From: CAWAYH01 sp963786195
GTDB lineage: Bacteria > Acidobacteriota > Vicinamibacteria > Vicinamibacterales > 2-12-FULL-66-21
Length of the DNA: 64,000 nucleotides
Assembly: GCA_963786195.1 (NCBI GenBank)
Contig: CAWAYH010000006.1
Span: 930,001 to 994,000, forward strand
Direction of reading: 5' to 3'
Below are positions 18,994 through 33,402 of the stretch, one piece after another. The position numbers and the translations under genes were made by a program. The first letter of the stretch is position 1. The number at the start of each line of letters is the position of its first letter. The notes below the pieces were generated by a model. That model did not search any database. It was not told the DNA's origin and saw nothing but the letters and a program-made list of their open reading frames with translations.

Positions 18994-19755
18994 ATGCTGC
19001 ACCTGCTGGTCGTCCTCTTTGTCCTCGCGTTCCCGCAAGCCCAAGCGAAGCCGACGACGACCTGCGCCAACGTCTGGCAGGGTCGCGCCGCGGAGTTCGA
19101 AGAGTACCTCCGCACGGCGAAGGTCGAGAAGGTAACGGAAGTCCCGATCGGCGTCACACGTCCCAAGCGAGGCTATCTGCCAGCGGGCGGACCTGTCGAG
19201 TCGTTCGTCTGGAAGGCGCTGCGGCCCGGGATGCAGAGCGGGTACTTCGAGAGCTACAAGTCCGAAGTCGCCGCGTACGAAATGGACAAGCTGATTGGGC
19301 TCGATCGCGTGCCGCCGACGGTCGAGCGTCGCGTGAACAACGACCTCGGGGCCGCGATGGTGTGGCTCACGGGCGTCAGGTCGTGGGAATCCGTGCAGCC
19401 GCTGCCGAAGCCCGCGACCTGGAGCTACGAGGTCGCGCGGATGAAGATGTTCGACGACTTCATCGGCAACAACGATCGCAACAAGGGCAACATGCTCGTC
19501 GACGGCGACTGGCACCTCTTCCTCATCGACCACTCGCGCGCGTTCATCACCGATTCCCGACTGCCACAGGAGTTGCAGAACATCGATCGCAAACTGTGGG
19601 AAAAAATGCTCGCCCTGGACGAAGCCGGATTGAAGTCGAGCATGGGCGAATGGCTGGACGCAGGTCAGATTCGCGCGCTGATCAGGCGTCGCGATGGGAT
19701 GAAGAAGAAGATCGACGCGATGGTCGCCAAGAACGGCGACAAGATTTTCTTTTAG
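18994..19755 (+). CDS. secreted FAM20/PI-kinase-like atypical kinase
   Basis: 253 residues with a signal peptide (LVVLFVLAFPQAQA). The core pattern is that of PI3/4-kinase-, HipA- and FAM20-like folds: a Lys in VWKALRP, an Glu-bearing helix SEVAAYEMDKLIGLDRVPPTV, the catalytic loop DDFIGNNDRNKGNML and the metal-binding Asp in FLIDHSRAF. An exported bacterial protein with this catalytic set suggests phosphorylation of envelope targets, but no activity is proven for this family. ATG 18994 is preferred because it starts directly at the signal peptide. Divergent from the tandem kinase gene. Confidence 0.72.
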   Translation: MLHLLVVLFVLAFPQAQAKPTTTCANVWQGRAAEFEEYLRTAKVEKVTEVPIGVTRPKRGYLPAGGPVESFVWKALRPGMQSGYFESYKSEVAAYEMDKLIGLDRVPPTVERRVNNDLGAAMVWLTGVRSWESVQPLPKPATWSYEVARMKMFDDFIGNNDRNKGNMLVDGDWHLFLIDHSRAFITDSRLPQELQNIDRKLWEKMLALDEAGLKSSMGEWLDAGQIRALIRRRDGMKKKIDAMVAKNGDKIFF

Positions 19756-19757
19756 TT

Positions 19758-19822
19758 CCGAGGGGCTTTGCCCCTCGGACTCCCCCACACGCTCTCTCGC
19801 GCGCCGCTTCGCCGGCGCGCTC
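19758..19822 (+). terminator. two adjacent GC-rich hairpins downstream of the secreted kinase-like gene
   Basis: CCGAGGGG-CTTTG-CCCCTCGG (19758-19778) starts 3 nt after the stop codon. A second hairpin, GCGCGCCG/CGGCGCGC, lies near 19800-19821. No T-run follows. It sits between convergent genes and could end transcription from both sides. Confidence 0.5.
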
Positions 19823-19860
19823 CGGTCGCGTGGCTCGCTCGCCGTGCTCGCTCGCTGACC

Positions 19861-20073
19861 TCAGGATCCCTTCTTCGATACGAACAGCACCGCTACACCC
19901 GCCACCAGCGCGAGGCCGCCCAGGATCGGCGGCAACGGAATCGTCTTCTTGTCCTCCCTGGTCGCCTCGATCGGACCGATATCGAGGACCTTTTCGCGTG
20001 TCGTGTAAGTGATCCCGCCATACGCCAGCGAAATCACGCCGAGGACAATGAGCACGATGCCGAGGATCTTCAT
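19861..20073 (-). CDS. small membrane protein, DUF3185-like
   Basis: 70 residues: a first membrane helix (ILGIVLIVLGVISLAYGG), a polar loop of about 25 residues containing REKVLDIGPIEATRED, and a second helix (LGGLALVAGVAVLFV) with a basic tail. The pattern matches the DUF3185-type two-helix inner-membrane proteins of unknown role. ATG 20073 has a GGAGG-type ribosome site about 7 nt upstream. It follows the PBP gene on the same strand with a 35-nt gap, so it may be the last gene of that unit. Confidence 0.75.
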   Translation of the reverse strand: MKILGIVLIVLGVISLAYGGITYTTREKVLDIGPIEATREDKKTIPLPPILGGLALVAGVAVLFVSKKGS

Positions 20074-20108
20074 GGGCCGCCTCCCTCTCCCGACAGCATA
20101 GCGTGGCG

Positions 20109-22118
20109 CTACCGGAAGATCCCTCTGATTCGACGGCCGAGGTTGTTGATGAACCCCTCGACGGCGCGTCGCACGCGCTGCTTGACGGTGCCCTGGTGCA
20201 GCGTGCAGAGGCGGCCCGGCACCCCGTCATCGGGCTTGAAATACTCGGTATAGGTTGGACAGCCCTCGAGCGGCCGCAGGTACGAGACACGGCAGAGCGT
20301 CACTTCCTTGAGGCCGCTCGGCTGGTCGAAGGCGTCGGCCGCCCGCACGCGCGCGCCGCGCCGCATGAAGTCGCTCCAGATCGGTCCGGCGTATCGCGCC
20401 CCGTACGCCTCCCGGCCGATCGTCTTCGGCTGATCGAAGCCGACCCAGACGCCCGCGACGATGCTCGAGGTGAACCCGACGAACCACGCGTCCTTGAAGT
20501 CGTTCGTCGTGCCGGTCTTGCCTCCCGCAGGGAAGCTCACGCCCCACCGCCGCGTGGCGGCGCCGGTCCCGCGATCCAGCACGTCGCCGAGCATCGAGAC
20601 CATCTGGAATGCCGTCTGCGGCGAGATGACGGGCTCGGTGTGAACGACGTTGTCCAGCGCCACACCGCCGTCCGCGTCGAGGACGCGCACGATTGCGCGC
20701 GGCTCGACGGCGAGGCCGCCGTTGGGAAACATGGCGTACGCGGCCGTGAGCTCGAGCGGCGTGACGAGGCCCGTGCCCAGCGAGAGCGACGGAACATCCG
20801 GCATGTTCTGGAGCCCGACGTGCGACGCGAGCCGCAGCACCGGACGCGAGCCGACCTGCTGCTGCAGCGCGGTGGCGGCGCGGTTGTTCGACTCGAGCAG
20901 CGCCTCGCGAAGCGTGAGCGCTTCGGGAAGCGTCCCATCCGCGTTGCGCGGGGTCCATTCGTCAGGTCCCTGGGGCTGAATGGTCGTCAGCCCGTCGATT
21001 ATCGAGACGGGCGAGTACCCGTGCTCGAGCGCGGCCGCGTACAGCAGCGGCTTGAACGCCGAGCCCGGCTGCCGGCGGCTGCGGCTCGCGCGATTGAACT
21101 GCGACTGCCGGAAATCCGCTCCGCCCACGAGCGCGAGGATGTCGCCGTTCCGGGGATCGATCGCCACGAGCGCCGCCTGCAGGTCGCGATCGTTGAATCG
21201 CACGAGCCCGTCATTGACCGCGCGCTCGGCCGCTTCCTGAAGCGCGGGGACGATCGTCGTCCGCACCTCCCAGTCGGGCGGATGGTCGCCGCCGAATCGC
21301 TCGCGGAAGAGCTGCCGCAGGTATTCCTTGACGTATCCGGCCCTCGCATCCGTCGCGCCCGGGTAGGGACGGATTCGCATGCTCGTCCTGAGCGCCTCGC
21401 GTTCCTGCGATTCGGTGATGAAGCCCTCCTCGCGCATCCGTGTCAGCACGACGTGGCTGCGCGCGATCGCACCATCGAGGTTCGACCACGGCGACAGCGC
21501 GGACGGTGCGCGGGCCAGCCCGGCGATCAGCGCGCACTCGGCGAGATTCAGCTGCTTCGCCGGCCTGCCGAAGAGATGGCGCGACATCGTCTCGACGCCG
21601 TAGACGCCGGCGCTGAGGTAGATCCGATTGAGATACAGCTCGAGGACCTCGGCCTTGGAGAGCTGACCGTCGATCATCAGCGCGAGCACGCCCTCGCGAA
21701 TCTTGCGGCCGTAAGTCTTGCGATTCGACAGAAACAGCGTCCGCGCGAGCTGCTGCGTGAGCGTGCTGCCGCCTTCCATGGTCCCCGGCGCGCGCATGTT
21801 GCGGAATATCGCCCGCCCGAGCGCGATCGGATCGACGCCCGGATGCTTGTAGAACCGGTGATCCTCGATCGCGATGAACGCGTGCTGCAGATGTTCGGGG
21901 ATCTCGCTGAGCGGAACGTCGCGCCGATTCTCGTCCATGCGGAACCAGCGACGCCCGTCCGCCGTCAGAAACCACGTGTCCCCGACGCCGCGCGTCAGCC
22001 GGTGCACCGCATAGCCCTGACGCAGCAGCCACGTCACGGCCACCGCGGCAAAAACGACGAGGCAGGCAAAGATGACCGCTGCGATGCGATCCCTGAGCGG
22101 ACGAGGGCTGACCGTCAT
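20109..22118 (-). CDS. class A penicillin-binding protein (PBP1-type)
   Basis: 669 residues: one N-terminal membrane helix (~8-30), a GT51 glycosyltransferase domain with EDHRFYKHPG and GGSTLTQQLART (~70-245), and a transpeptidase domain with the active-site SxxK in PGSAFKPL, SNN in LESNNRAA and KTGTTNDF. Polymerises and crosslinks peptidoglycan in the periplasm. Starts 8 nt after the stop of the phosphatidylcholine synthase gene, so both are likely one transcript. A second, longer class A PBP lies at 33.4-35.6 kb. Confidence 0.94.
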   Translation of the reverse strand: MTVSPRPLRDRIAAVIFACLVVFAAVAVTWLLRQGYAVHRLTRGVGDTWFLTADGRRWFRMDENRRDVPLSEIPEHLQHAFIAIEDHRFYKHPGVDPIALGRAIFRNMRAPGTMEGGSTLTQQLARTLFLSNRKTYGRKIREGVLALMIDGQLSKAEVLELYLNRIYLSAGVYGVETMSRHLFGRPAKQLNLAECALIAGLARAPSALSPWSNLDGAIARSHVVLTRMREEGFITESQEREALRTSMRIRPYPGATDARAGYVKEYLRQLFRERFGGDHPPDWEVRTTIVPALQEAAERAVNDGLVRFNDRDLQAALVAIDPRNGDILALVGGADFRQSQFNRASRSRRQPGSAFKPLLYAAALEHGYSPVSIIDGLTTIQPQGPDEWTPRNADGTLPEALTLREALLESNNRAATALQQQVGSRPVLRLASHVGLQNMPDVPSLSLGTGLVTPLELTAAYAMFPNGGLAVEPRAIVRVLDADGGVALDNVVHTEPVISPQTAFQMVSMLGDVLDRGTGAATRRWGVSFPAGGKTGTTNDFKDAWFVGFTSSIVAGVWVGFDQPKTIGREAYGARYAGPIWSDFMRRGARVRAADAFDQPSGLKEVTLCRVSYLRPLEGCPTYTEYFKPDDGVPGRLCTLHQGTVKQRVRRAVEGFINNLGRRIRGIFR

Positions 22119-22126
22119 CGCGATGC

Positions 22127-22813
22127 TCAGCGACCCCGTCGCTGGTGGAGCACGAGCGACAGCGCAAAGTAGTAAAAGGGAAAGATCAGCGACGCGAGGA
22201 AGAGCGGCCGCGGGACCTCCGGCAGCGCCAGGATCATCGCCAGGATCAGGACGCCCCAGATGGCGCCGAGCCCGAGCGTCAGGCCGCGCAGCGCCGGCGT
22301 CCGCGACGGATACACGTATCCGATGGGCACGAACACGAGCACGCTGAACGCCAGGAGGACGAGCGCGTTGACAACAGGCGGGAGCGCCGCGACGAACAGG
22401 TACAACGCCACGACGTTCCAGTACGAGGGAAATCCTGTGAAGAAATGATCAGCGGTCTTCGCGTGGGCCCGGGCAAAGCCATACGCACTGCTGAGCAGGA
22501 CGACGGAGGAGACGGGAACGCCCCAGCCAGGCGGCAGCACGCCGGATCGATAAAGGAGGAGCATCGGCAGGAACACGAACGTCAGGTAGTCGACGATATC
22601 ATCCAGCCTGCCTCCGTCGATCTGGGGGATGCGATCCCTGACGCGCGCCTGCCGGGCCAGCACGCCGTCCGTCGCGTCGACGAACGCGGCCGCCGCCATC
22701 CACAGGAACGCGTCCCGGAATCGCCCATCGAAGACAGCCAGGACGCCCAGGAACGCGGCGACCGCGCCTGACGCCGTGTAAAGGTGGACGAACCACGCCG
22801 AAAAAATGTTCAC
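22127..22813 (-). CDS. pcs: phosphatidylcholine synthase (CDP-alcohol phosphatidyltransferase)
   Basis: 228 residues with about eight hydrophobic segments. The CDP-alcohol phosphotransferase motif is visible as DGVLARQ...GGRLDDIVD, and the segment HFFTGFPSYWN is characteristic of the Pcs subgroup, which condenses CDP-diacylglycerol with choline. Its presence implies phosphatidylcholine in the membranes and a choline source from outside. Located directly upstream of a PBP gene on the same strand. Divergent from ftsH. Confidence 0.88.
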   Translation of the reverse strand: MNIFSAWFVHLYTASGAVAAFLGVLAVFDGRFRDAFLWMAAAAFVDATDGVLARQARVRDRIPQIDGGRLDDIVDYLTFVFLPMLLLYRSGVLPPGWGVPVSSVVLLSSAYGFARAHAKTADHFFTGFPSYWNVVALYLFVAALPPVVNALVLLAFSVLVFVPIGYVYPSRTPALRGLTLGLGAIWGVLILAMILALPEVPRPLFLASLIFPFYYFALSLVLHQRRGR

Positions 22814-22819
22814 GTCGGG

Positions 22820-22848
22820 TTGCCAGCCTCAGCAGGCTCGTGTACAAT
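22820..22848 (+). promoter_or_regulatory. sigma-70-type promoter of ftsH
   Basis: TTGCCA (22820-22825) and TACAAT (22843-22848) are separated by exactly 17 nt. The expected transcript start near 22855 gives a leader of about 40 nt before the GTG at 22897. An ATG at 22851 opens a 13-codon frame but would lie before the expected start site. Confidence 0.65.
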
Positions 22849-22896
22849 GTATGAGCATTCCTTCCCCAGCGGAGTGTCCCTTTTCCCTCTAACCAA

Positions 22897-24744
22897 GTGT
22901 CGAAGTCGCGCGGCGCGGCCGTACGCGCGCCTCGTGGATTGGATCGATTTGTGGCAGCACCGCGCTTTCGTCAACCTCGCACGCTGATTGTCGTTGCCGC
23001 CGCCGCGGCATTCGCCGTCGCCCTCATTGCTTACGCGGTCACTCGCGCTCCGGCACGACCCGCGCTCGCGTTCTCGGAGTTCCTCCAGATCGTCGACGCC
23101 GGCCAGGTCAAGCAGGTGACGCTCAACGACCGCACGATCGACATCGTGCTCCGCGACGGACGCACCGAGCAGACGATAGCGCCGCAGGAGTTCCTCGCCG
23201 CCAACTCGTCCTTCGTCACCGACCTCTATCGCCGCGGTATCCGCGTCGAGGTCACGCCCAGTCCCGAGCCTGGGTCGCTGAGCTACAGCGCCATGGCCAC
23301 GGTCGCAGGGTTCCTGGCGCTGCTCGCCTTCACGGTATATCGGACGACCGCCGGCCGAATCCCGTCCATCTCGGGCCGCGCGAAGGTGGCCGAGCGGGGG
23401 CAGCAGGTCATCACGTTCCAGGACGTCGCCGGCGTGGACGAAGCCAAGGACGAGGTCCGGGAAATCGTCGACTTCCTGCGCGAGCCGCAGCGGTTTTCCG
23501 CGATCGGCGGACGGATTCCAAAAGGCGTCCTCCTTGTCGGGCCCCCGGGCACCGGCAAGACGCTGCTCGCGCGCTCGATCGCCGGCGAAGCCGGCGTGCC
23601 GTTCCTCTTCGCGAGCGGCTCGGACTTCGTCGAGATGTACGCCGGCGTCGGCGCCTCCCGCGTCCGGCGGCTGTTCCGTGACGCCCGCCGCAACGGCGCC
23701 TGCATCATCTTCATCGACGAGCTCGACGCGGTCGGCCGCAGCCGCGGCGGCAACTCGCTCAGCCACGAGGAGCGCGAGCAGACGCTGAACCAGCTCCTCG
23801 TCGAGATGGACGGCTTCGAGACCCACCAGAGCATAGTCGTGATCGCCGCCACGAACCGCCCCGATATCCTCGATCCGGCGCTGCTCAGGCCGGGGCGCTT
23901 CGATCGCCAGGTCACGGTTGGCAATCCGGATCTCAAGGGCCGCGAAGCCATCCTGCGGGTGCACACGCGCAGAATCGCCGTCGATCCCGGTCTCGATCTG
24001 CGGTTGATCGCGCGCGGCACGCCCGGTTTTTCCGGCGCCGATCTCGCGAATCTCGTGAACGAGGCCGCGCTGTTCGCGGCGCGCGCCGATCGGACGACCG
24101 TCACCGATGCGGATCTGCAGGAAGCGCGCGACAAGGTCCTGATGGGGGTTGAGCGCCGGTCCATCGCGCTCAGCGACATGGATCGCACCAACTGCGCCTA
24201 CCACGAAGCCGGTCACGCCGTCGTCGCGGCCCTGCAACCGGGCGCCGATCCGCTGCACAAGGTCACGATCATCCCGCGCGGACGCGCCATGGGCGTCACG
24301 ATGCAGCTGCCGGACGCCGATCGGCACACGTACACCAAGGAGTTCCTGGAGACCCAGGTTGCCGTCCTGATGGGCGGGCGCGTGGCTGAAGAGCTGTTCA
24401 TGAGGCACATGACCAGCGGCGCGTCGAACGACATCGAGCGCGCGACGGACATCGCGCAGCACATGGTCTGCGAGTGGGGGATGTCGGACCTCGGACCGCT
24501 CGCCTTCCGCAAGCCGGGCAACGCCTTCGAGGCCGATCGGGCGCACGCCGTCAGCGAAGCGACGTCTCAGCGCGTCGACGAAGAAATCCGCAAGATCGTC
24601 ATGACCGGCTACGACTGCGCGCGGTCGCTGATCGAACGCAATCGCGAAGCCGTCCGCCTGCTCGCCGAGGAACTGCTGTCGCAGGAATCGCTCGAAGCGG
24701 ACGAAATCAAGGCCATCCTGAACCGCGCCGGCGCAAGGACCTGA
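22897..24744 (+). CDS. ftsH: ATP-dependent zinc metalloprotease FtsH
   Basis: 615 residues: N-terminal membrane helix (~29-50), periplasmic FtsH extracellular domain, second helix (~130-148), an AAA module with GPPGTGKT, IIFIDELDAVG and the second region of homology (TNRPDILDPALLRPGRFDRQV), and an M41 protease domain with HEAGH and the distant Asp of the zinc site. Degrades membrane and short-lived soluble proteins. GTG 22897 is the first start consistent with the promoter; no good ribosome site is seen. Downstream comes a CCGTGTTGT repeat tract. Confidence 0.95.
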   Translation: MSKSRGAAVRAPRGLDRFVAAPRFRQPRTLIVVAAAAAFAVALIAYAVTRAPARPALAFSEFLQIVDAGQVKQVTLNDRTIDIVLRDGRTEQTIAPQEFLAANSSFVTDLYRRGIRVEVTPSPEPGSLSYSAMATVAGFLALLAFTVYRTTAGRIPSISGRAKVAERGQQVITFQDVAGVDEAKDEVREIVDFLREPQRFSAIGGRIPKGVLLVGPPGTGKTLLARSIAGEAGVPFLFASGSDFVEMYAGVGASRVRRLFRDARRNGACIIFIDELDAVGRSRGGNSLSHEEREQTLNQLLVEMDGFETHQSIVVIAATNRPDILDPALLRPGRFDRQVTVGNPDLKGREAILRVHTRRIAVDPGLDLRLIARGTPGFSGADLANLVNEAALFAARADRTTVTDADLQEARDKVLMGVERRSIALSDMDRTNCAYHEAGHAVVAALQPGADPLHKVTIIPRGRAMGVTMQLPDADRHTYTKEFLETQVAVLMGGRVAEELFMRHMTSGASNDIERATDIAQHMVCEWGMSDLGPLAFRKPGNAFEADRAHAVSEATSQRVDEEIRKIVMTGYDCARSLIERNREAVRLLAEELLSQESLEADEIKAILNRAGART

Positions 24745-24791
24745 ACACGGTCCAGACCGAGTTGCAGTTCCTGCGTACCTCTGCGGACTCC

Positions 24792-24861
24792 GATCCGTGT
24801 TGTCCGTGTTGTCCGCGGTTTGTGTTGTCCGTGGATCCGTGTTCTCCGTGTTTTCCGCGGA
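24792..24861. repeat. CCGTGTTGT tandem repeat tract, copy 1
   Basis: Between ftsH and the GAF/kinase gene the nonamer CCGTGTTGT and variants (CCGCGGTTT, CCGTGGATC) recur about seven times in a 9-nt phase, ending at CCGCGGA. Related tracts occur at 28173-28200 (inverted) and 37147-37205. The tract directly abuts the -10 box of the next gene. Confidence 0.8.
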
Positions 24862-24867
24862 TAGAAT
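24862..24867 (+). promoter_or_regulatory. -10 box close to the membrane kinase start
   Basis: TAGAAT ends 9 nt before ATG 24877. The region where a -35 would lie is inside the tandem repeat. Confidence 0.45.
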
Positions 24868-24876
24868 ACGGATCGG

Positions 24877-27835
<2,959 letters not shown>

Positions 27836-27839
27836 CGGT

Positions 27840-28094
27840 TCAGTTCGCGGCCAGTCGCTTGTCGATTTCCGCGATGGCCGCCTGAATCTGTTGCTTGCGG
27901 ACCGGATGCGTCGTGAGCCCGGACTGACGGGCGAGCTCCGCGCGGGCGAGCCGCAGCGATTCGATCGCGCGCGCGCGTTCCGGATCGGTGGGCGTCTGCA
28001 CGCTCGCGCGCCGGCGCCGCTCGGCTTCCCGCTCTTCGATTTGCTCCTGGATCCTCGCGTCCGCGTCGACCAGGCCTTCTCCAGAATCACCCAT
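27840..28094 (-). CDS. small charged hypothetical protein
   Basis: 84 residues from ATG 28094, rich in Glu, Arg and Ala, predicted wholly helical (QEQIEEREAERRRRA, then ARAIESLRLARAELARQ). It may form a coiled coil. No family is recognised. Convergent with the kinase gene, with 4 nt between stops. TTG 28100 would add two residues. The G+C-rich composition and reading frame bias look coding, but support is limited to that. Confidence 0.55.
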   Translation of the reverse strand: MGDSGEGLVDADARIQEQIEEREAERRRRASVQTPTDPERARAIESLRLARAELARQSGLTTHPVRKQQIQAAIAEIDKRLAAN

Positions 28095-28172
28095 AGTCAA
28101 TGCTTGAATCTGCCGTCAATGACCAAAGCTCAATGATGCATGATTCCGGCGCGTGCGACAACCACTGAGTAC

Positions 28173-28200
28173 AACCGCGGACAACACGGACAACACGGAT
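28173..28200. repeat. CCGTGTTGT-type repeat, copy 2 (inverted)
   Basis: ACCGCGGACAACACGGACAA and the following CACGGAT are the reverse complement of the tract at 24.8 kb. Lies in the 151-nt gap before lhr, which otherwise holds a short CAATGA-rich stretch (28098-28140) and a -10 box. Confidence 0.75.
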
Positions 28201-28233
28201 TCTCAACTGACCAGCCGGAGCCCCGGCGCGTCC

Positions 28234-28239
28234 TAGAAT
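28234..28239 (+). promoter_or_regulatory. -10 box close to the lhr start
   Basis: TAGAAT ends 6 nt before ATG 28246. No Shine-Dalgarno site and no -35 match are visible. Confidence 0.45.
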
Positions 28240-28245
28240 AGAGGG

Positions 28246-29167
28246 ATGCCTTCCCCAGCGGCTGTGCTTGACCTGTTCCAGCCGGCGGTCGCGGACTGGT
28301 TCCGCGACTCGTTCGAGGCGCCGACACCGCCGCAGGTGCAGGGCTGGCCGGCCATCGCGCGCGGCGAATCGACGCTGATCCTCGCCCCGACCGGCAGCGG
28401 GAAGACGCTGACGGCGTTCCTCTGGTGCATCAACCGGCTCATGTTCGAGCCGGCGTCAAAGGAAACGAGCGGCGTCCGGAGCGGAGCCGATCGCCAATGC
28501 CGCGTGTTGTATGTCTCGCCGCTCAAGGCGCTCGCGGTCGACATCGAGCGGAACCTTCGGGCTCCGCTGGCGGGAATCGCGAACCGCGCCGCGGCCCGGG
28601 GTGAACGGCACAGTGCCCCGGTCATCGCCGTCAGGACGGGCGACACGCCCGCTGCCGAGCGCGCGAAGTTCCAGCGCGAGCCCGCGGACATTCTGATCAC
28701 CACGCCGGAATCGCTGTACCTGCTCCTGACCTCCAACGCGCGCGAGGCGTTGCGGGCGGTCGACACGGTCATCATCGACGAGATCCACGCGCTCGTGCCC
28801 ACGAAGCGCGGCGCGCATCTCGCGCTGTCGCTGGAACGACTCGAAGCCATGCGACCGGAGGACGCGCCGAGCCTGCAGCGCATCGGTCTGTCGGCGACAC
28901 AGCGCCCGCTGGATGAGGTCGCACGGTTCCTGGGAGGCATCCGACAAGGGAAAAGGGACAAGGGACAAGGGAAAAGGGACAAGGGACACAGCACGAGGCA
29001 CAAGAATTCGGCGGGCGACACGATCCACGACGAGTTCAACGCGCCGGCCGGCGCCCCGCGAGACTACCGGCCGGTGACGATCGTCGACACCTCCCAGAAA
29101 AAGCGGCTCGATCTGAAGATCGAAGTCCCGGTCGAGGACATGGCGACAATCGGCGCAGCCGCAGGAG
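28246..29167 (+). CDS. lhr: Lhr-type large helicase, N-terminal part (frameshifted gene 28246-32891)
   Basis: First segment of a superfamily 2 helicase of about 1547 residues when two extra bases are ignored, close to the 1538 of E. coli Lhr. This part holds Walker A (APTGSGKTLTAF), TPESLYLLL, DEIH and GLSATQRP of the first RecA domain. Between ~29130 and 29167 the frame must shift by one base to continue in IPSGPAAQGS-type sequence of the next entry. Lhr proteins are 3'-5' helicases linked to DNA repair. A low-complexity insert (GKRDKGQGKRDKG) lies in this part at 28943-28991. Confidence 0.85.
28943..28991. repeat. GGGAAAAGGGACAA-type tandem repeat inside lhr
   Basis: AAGGGAAAAGGGACAAGGGA is repeated almost exactly in tandem within the coding region. 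It adds a Lys/Asp/Gly-rich stretch of about 17 residues between the SAT motif and the second RecA domain, where other Lhr proteins have no such segment as far as I know. Confidence 0.75.
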
Positions 29168-32475
<3,308 letters not shown>

Positions 32476-32500
<25 letters not shown>

Positions 32501-32891
32501 AGTCGTCGTGCTCTCGTCGACGGATCCTGCAAATCCCTATGGGACGATCCTGCCGTGGCCGGGCGGCGATCCGGAAGCGGCGGGCCTGCGCCCGACGCGC
32601 AGCGTCGGCGCGCTCGTCATCATCGTCAACGGCGCGCTGACCGCGTATCTGAGTCGCGGTGCGCGTCAGGTGCTCGCGTTCATTCCTGAGGAAGAACCGG
32701 CGCGCTCGACCGTCGCGCGCGCGCTGGCGGCGCGGCTGGCCGACCTCGCCCGCGGCGACGACGGACGGATCGCGATCCTCATCAACGAAATCAACGGCGT
32801 GCCGATCTCGGAGCATCCCCTGGCCCCGTATCTGCAGGAGGCGGGCTTCAGCCCGTCCGCGATGGGATATCAGATGCGGAAGGTCAGGTAG
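32476..32891 (+). CDS. lhr: Lhr-type large helicase, C-terminal end
   Basis: About 138 codons in the +1 frame carrying the conserved Lhr tail: VVLSSTDPANPYGTILPWP, RSVGALVIIVNGALTAYLSR, LAFIPEEEP and INEINGVPISEHPLAPYL. The family signature and exact continuation across the frame change show that it belongs to lhr and is not a separate gene. Confidence 0.82.
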
Positions 32892-32930
32892 TCCCCCTCC
32901 GCGTGCCAGCGTTCGCCAGACGAATAGACC

Positions 32931-33347
32931 ATGCTCCACGTCCTGATCTGGATGGCTCTCGCCGGGGGAGTTGTCGCCGCGACGGCTGCGCTCTACGGTC
33001 ACTATTGGACGCTTCCCGGCTGGATGACCGGACCGCAGATTTGTCTGCTCGAGGAGGGCGGATGCGCCGTGCTGTTCCGGACGCCTCGTGCGTCGCTGCT
33101 GGGCGTCCCGAATGCCGCGCTCGGCCTCGCGCTCTATGCCCTGCTCGCGCTGGGCCTCACGCTGCACTGGCCGTGGGCGCTCCTGGCCGTGATGACGCTG
33201 CCGGCTGTTGTGATGAGCGCGTTCCTCGGCTGGAGTCTGATCGCGAACCAACGTGAATGCCGAATCTGCTGGACCGGTCACATCTGCAACGCGACTCTGT
33301 TCGTTTGTCTTCTGCTGAAAGCTTGGGCAGGTAGCGTCCGGCTTTAG
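32931..33347 (+). CDS. VKOR-family disulfide oxidoreductase-like membrane protein
   Basis: 138 residues with four hydrophobic helices. A Cys pair CLLEEGGC in the first loop and a CxxC (ECRICWTGH) before the last helix match the vitamin K epoxide reductase family, which re-oxidises DsbA-like partners using quinone. No thioredoxin domain is fused and no dsbA-like gene is adjacent. The last five residues and the TAG lie inside the hairpin repeat at 33330-33385. Starts 39 nt after lhr. Confidence 0.82.
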   Translation: MLHVLIWMALAGGVVAATAALYGHYWTLPGWMTGPQICLLEEGGCAVLFRTPRASLLGVPNAALGLALYALLALGLTLHWPWALLAVMTLPAVVMSAFLGWSLIANQRECRICWTGHICNATLFVCLLLKAWAGSVRL

Positions 33348-33385
33348 CCGGACTTCAGCGGGTCCGCCTGAAGGCGGACACTACC
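33330..33385. repeat. double-hairpin repeat with GGTAG/CTACC ends
   Basis: Two perfect hairpins, GTCCGGC-TTTA-GCCGGAC (33336-33353) and GTCCGCCT-GA-AGGCGGAC (33362-33379), are enclosed by GGTAG (33330-33334) and CTACC (33381-33385). The element lies between convergent genes and overlaps the VKOR stop. It looks like a REP- or MITE-like unit that could also end transcription from both sides. Confidence 0.8.
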
Positions 33386-33402
33386 GACAAATGAAAAACG
33401 AT

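Noticed and set aside
22851..22892. 13-codon leader ORF before ftsH
   Set aside because: The expected transcript start (~22855) lies inside it, so its ATG would not be in the mRNA.
24792..24861. Tandem repeat considered as a CRISPR array
   Set aside because: Period of 9 nt without unique spacers, and no cas gene nearby.
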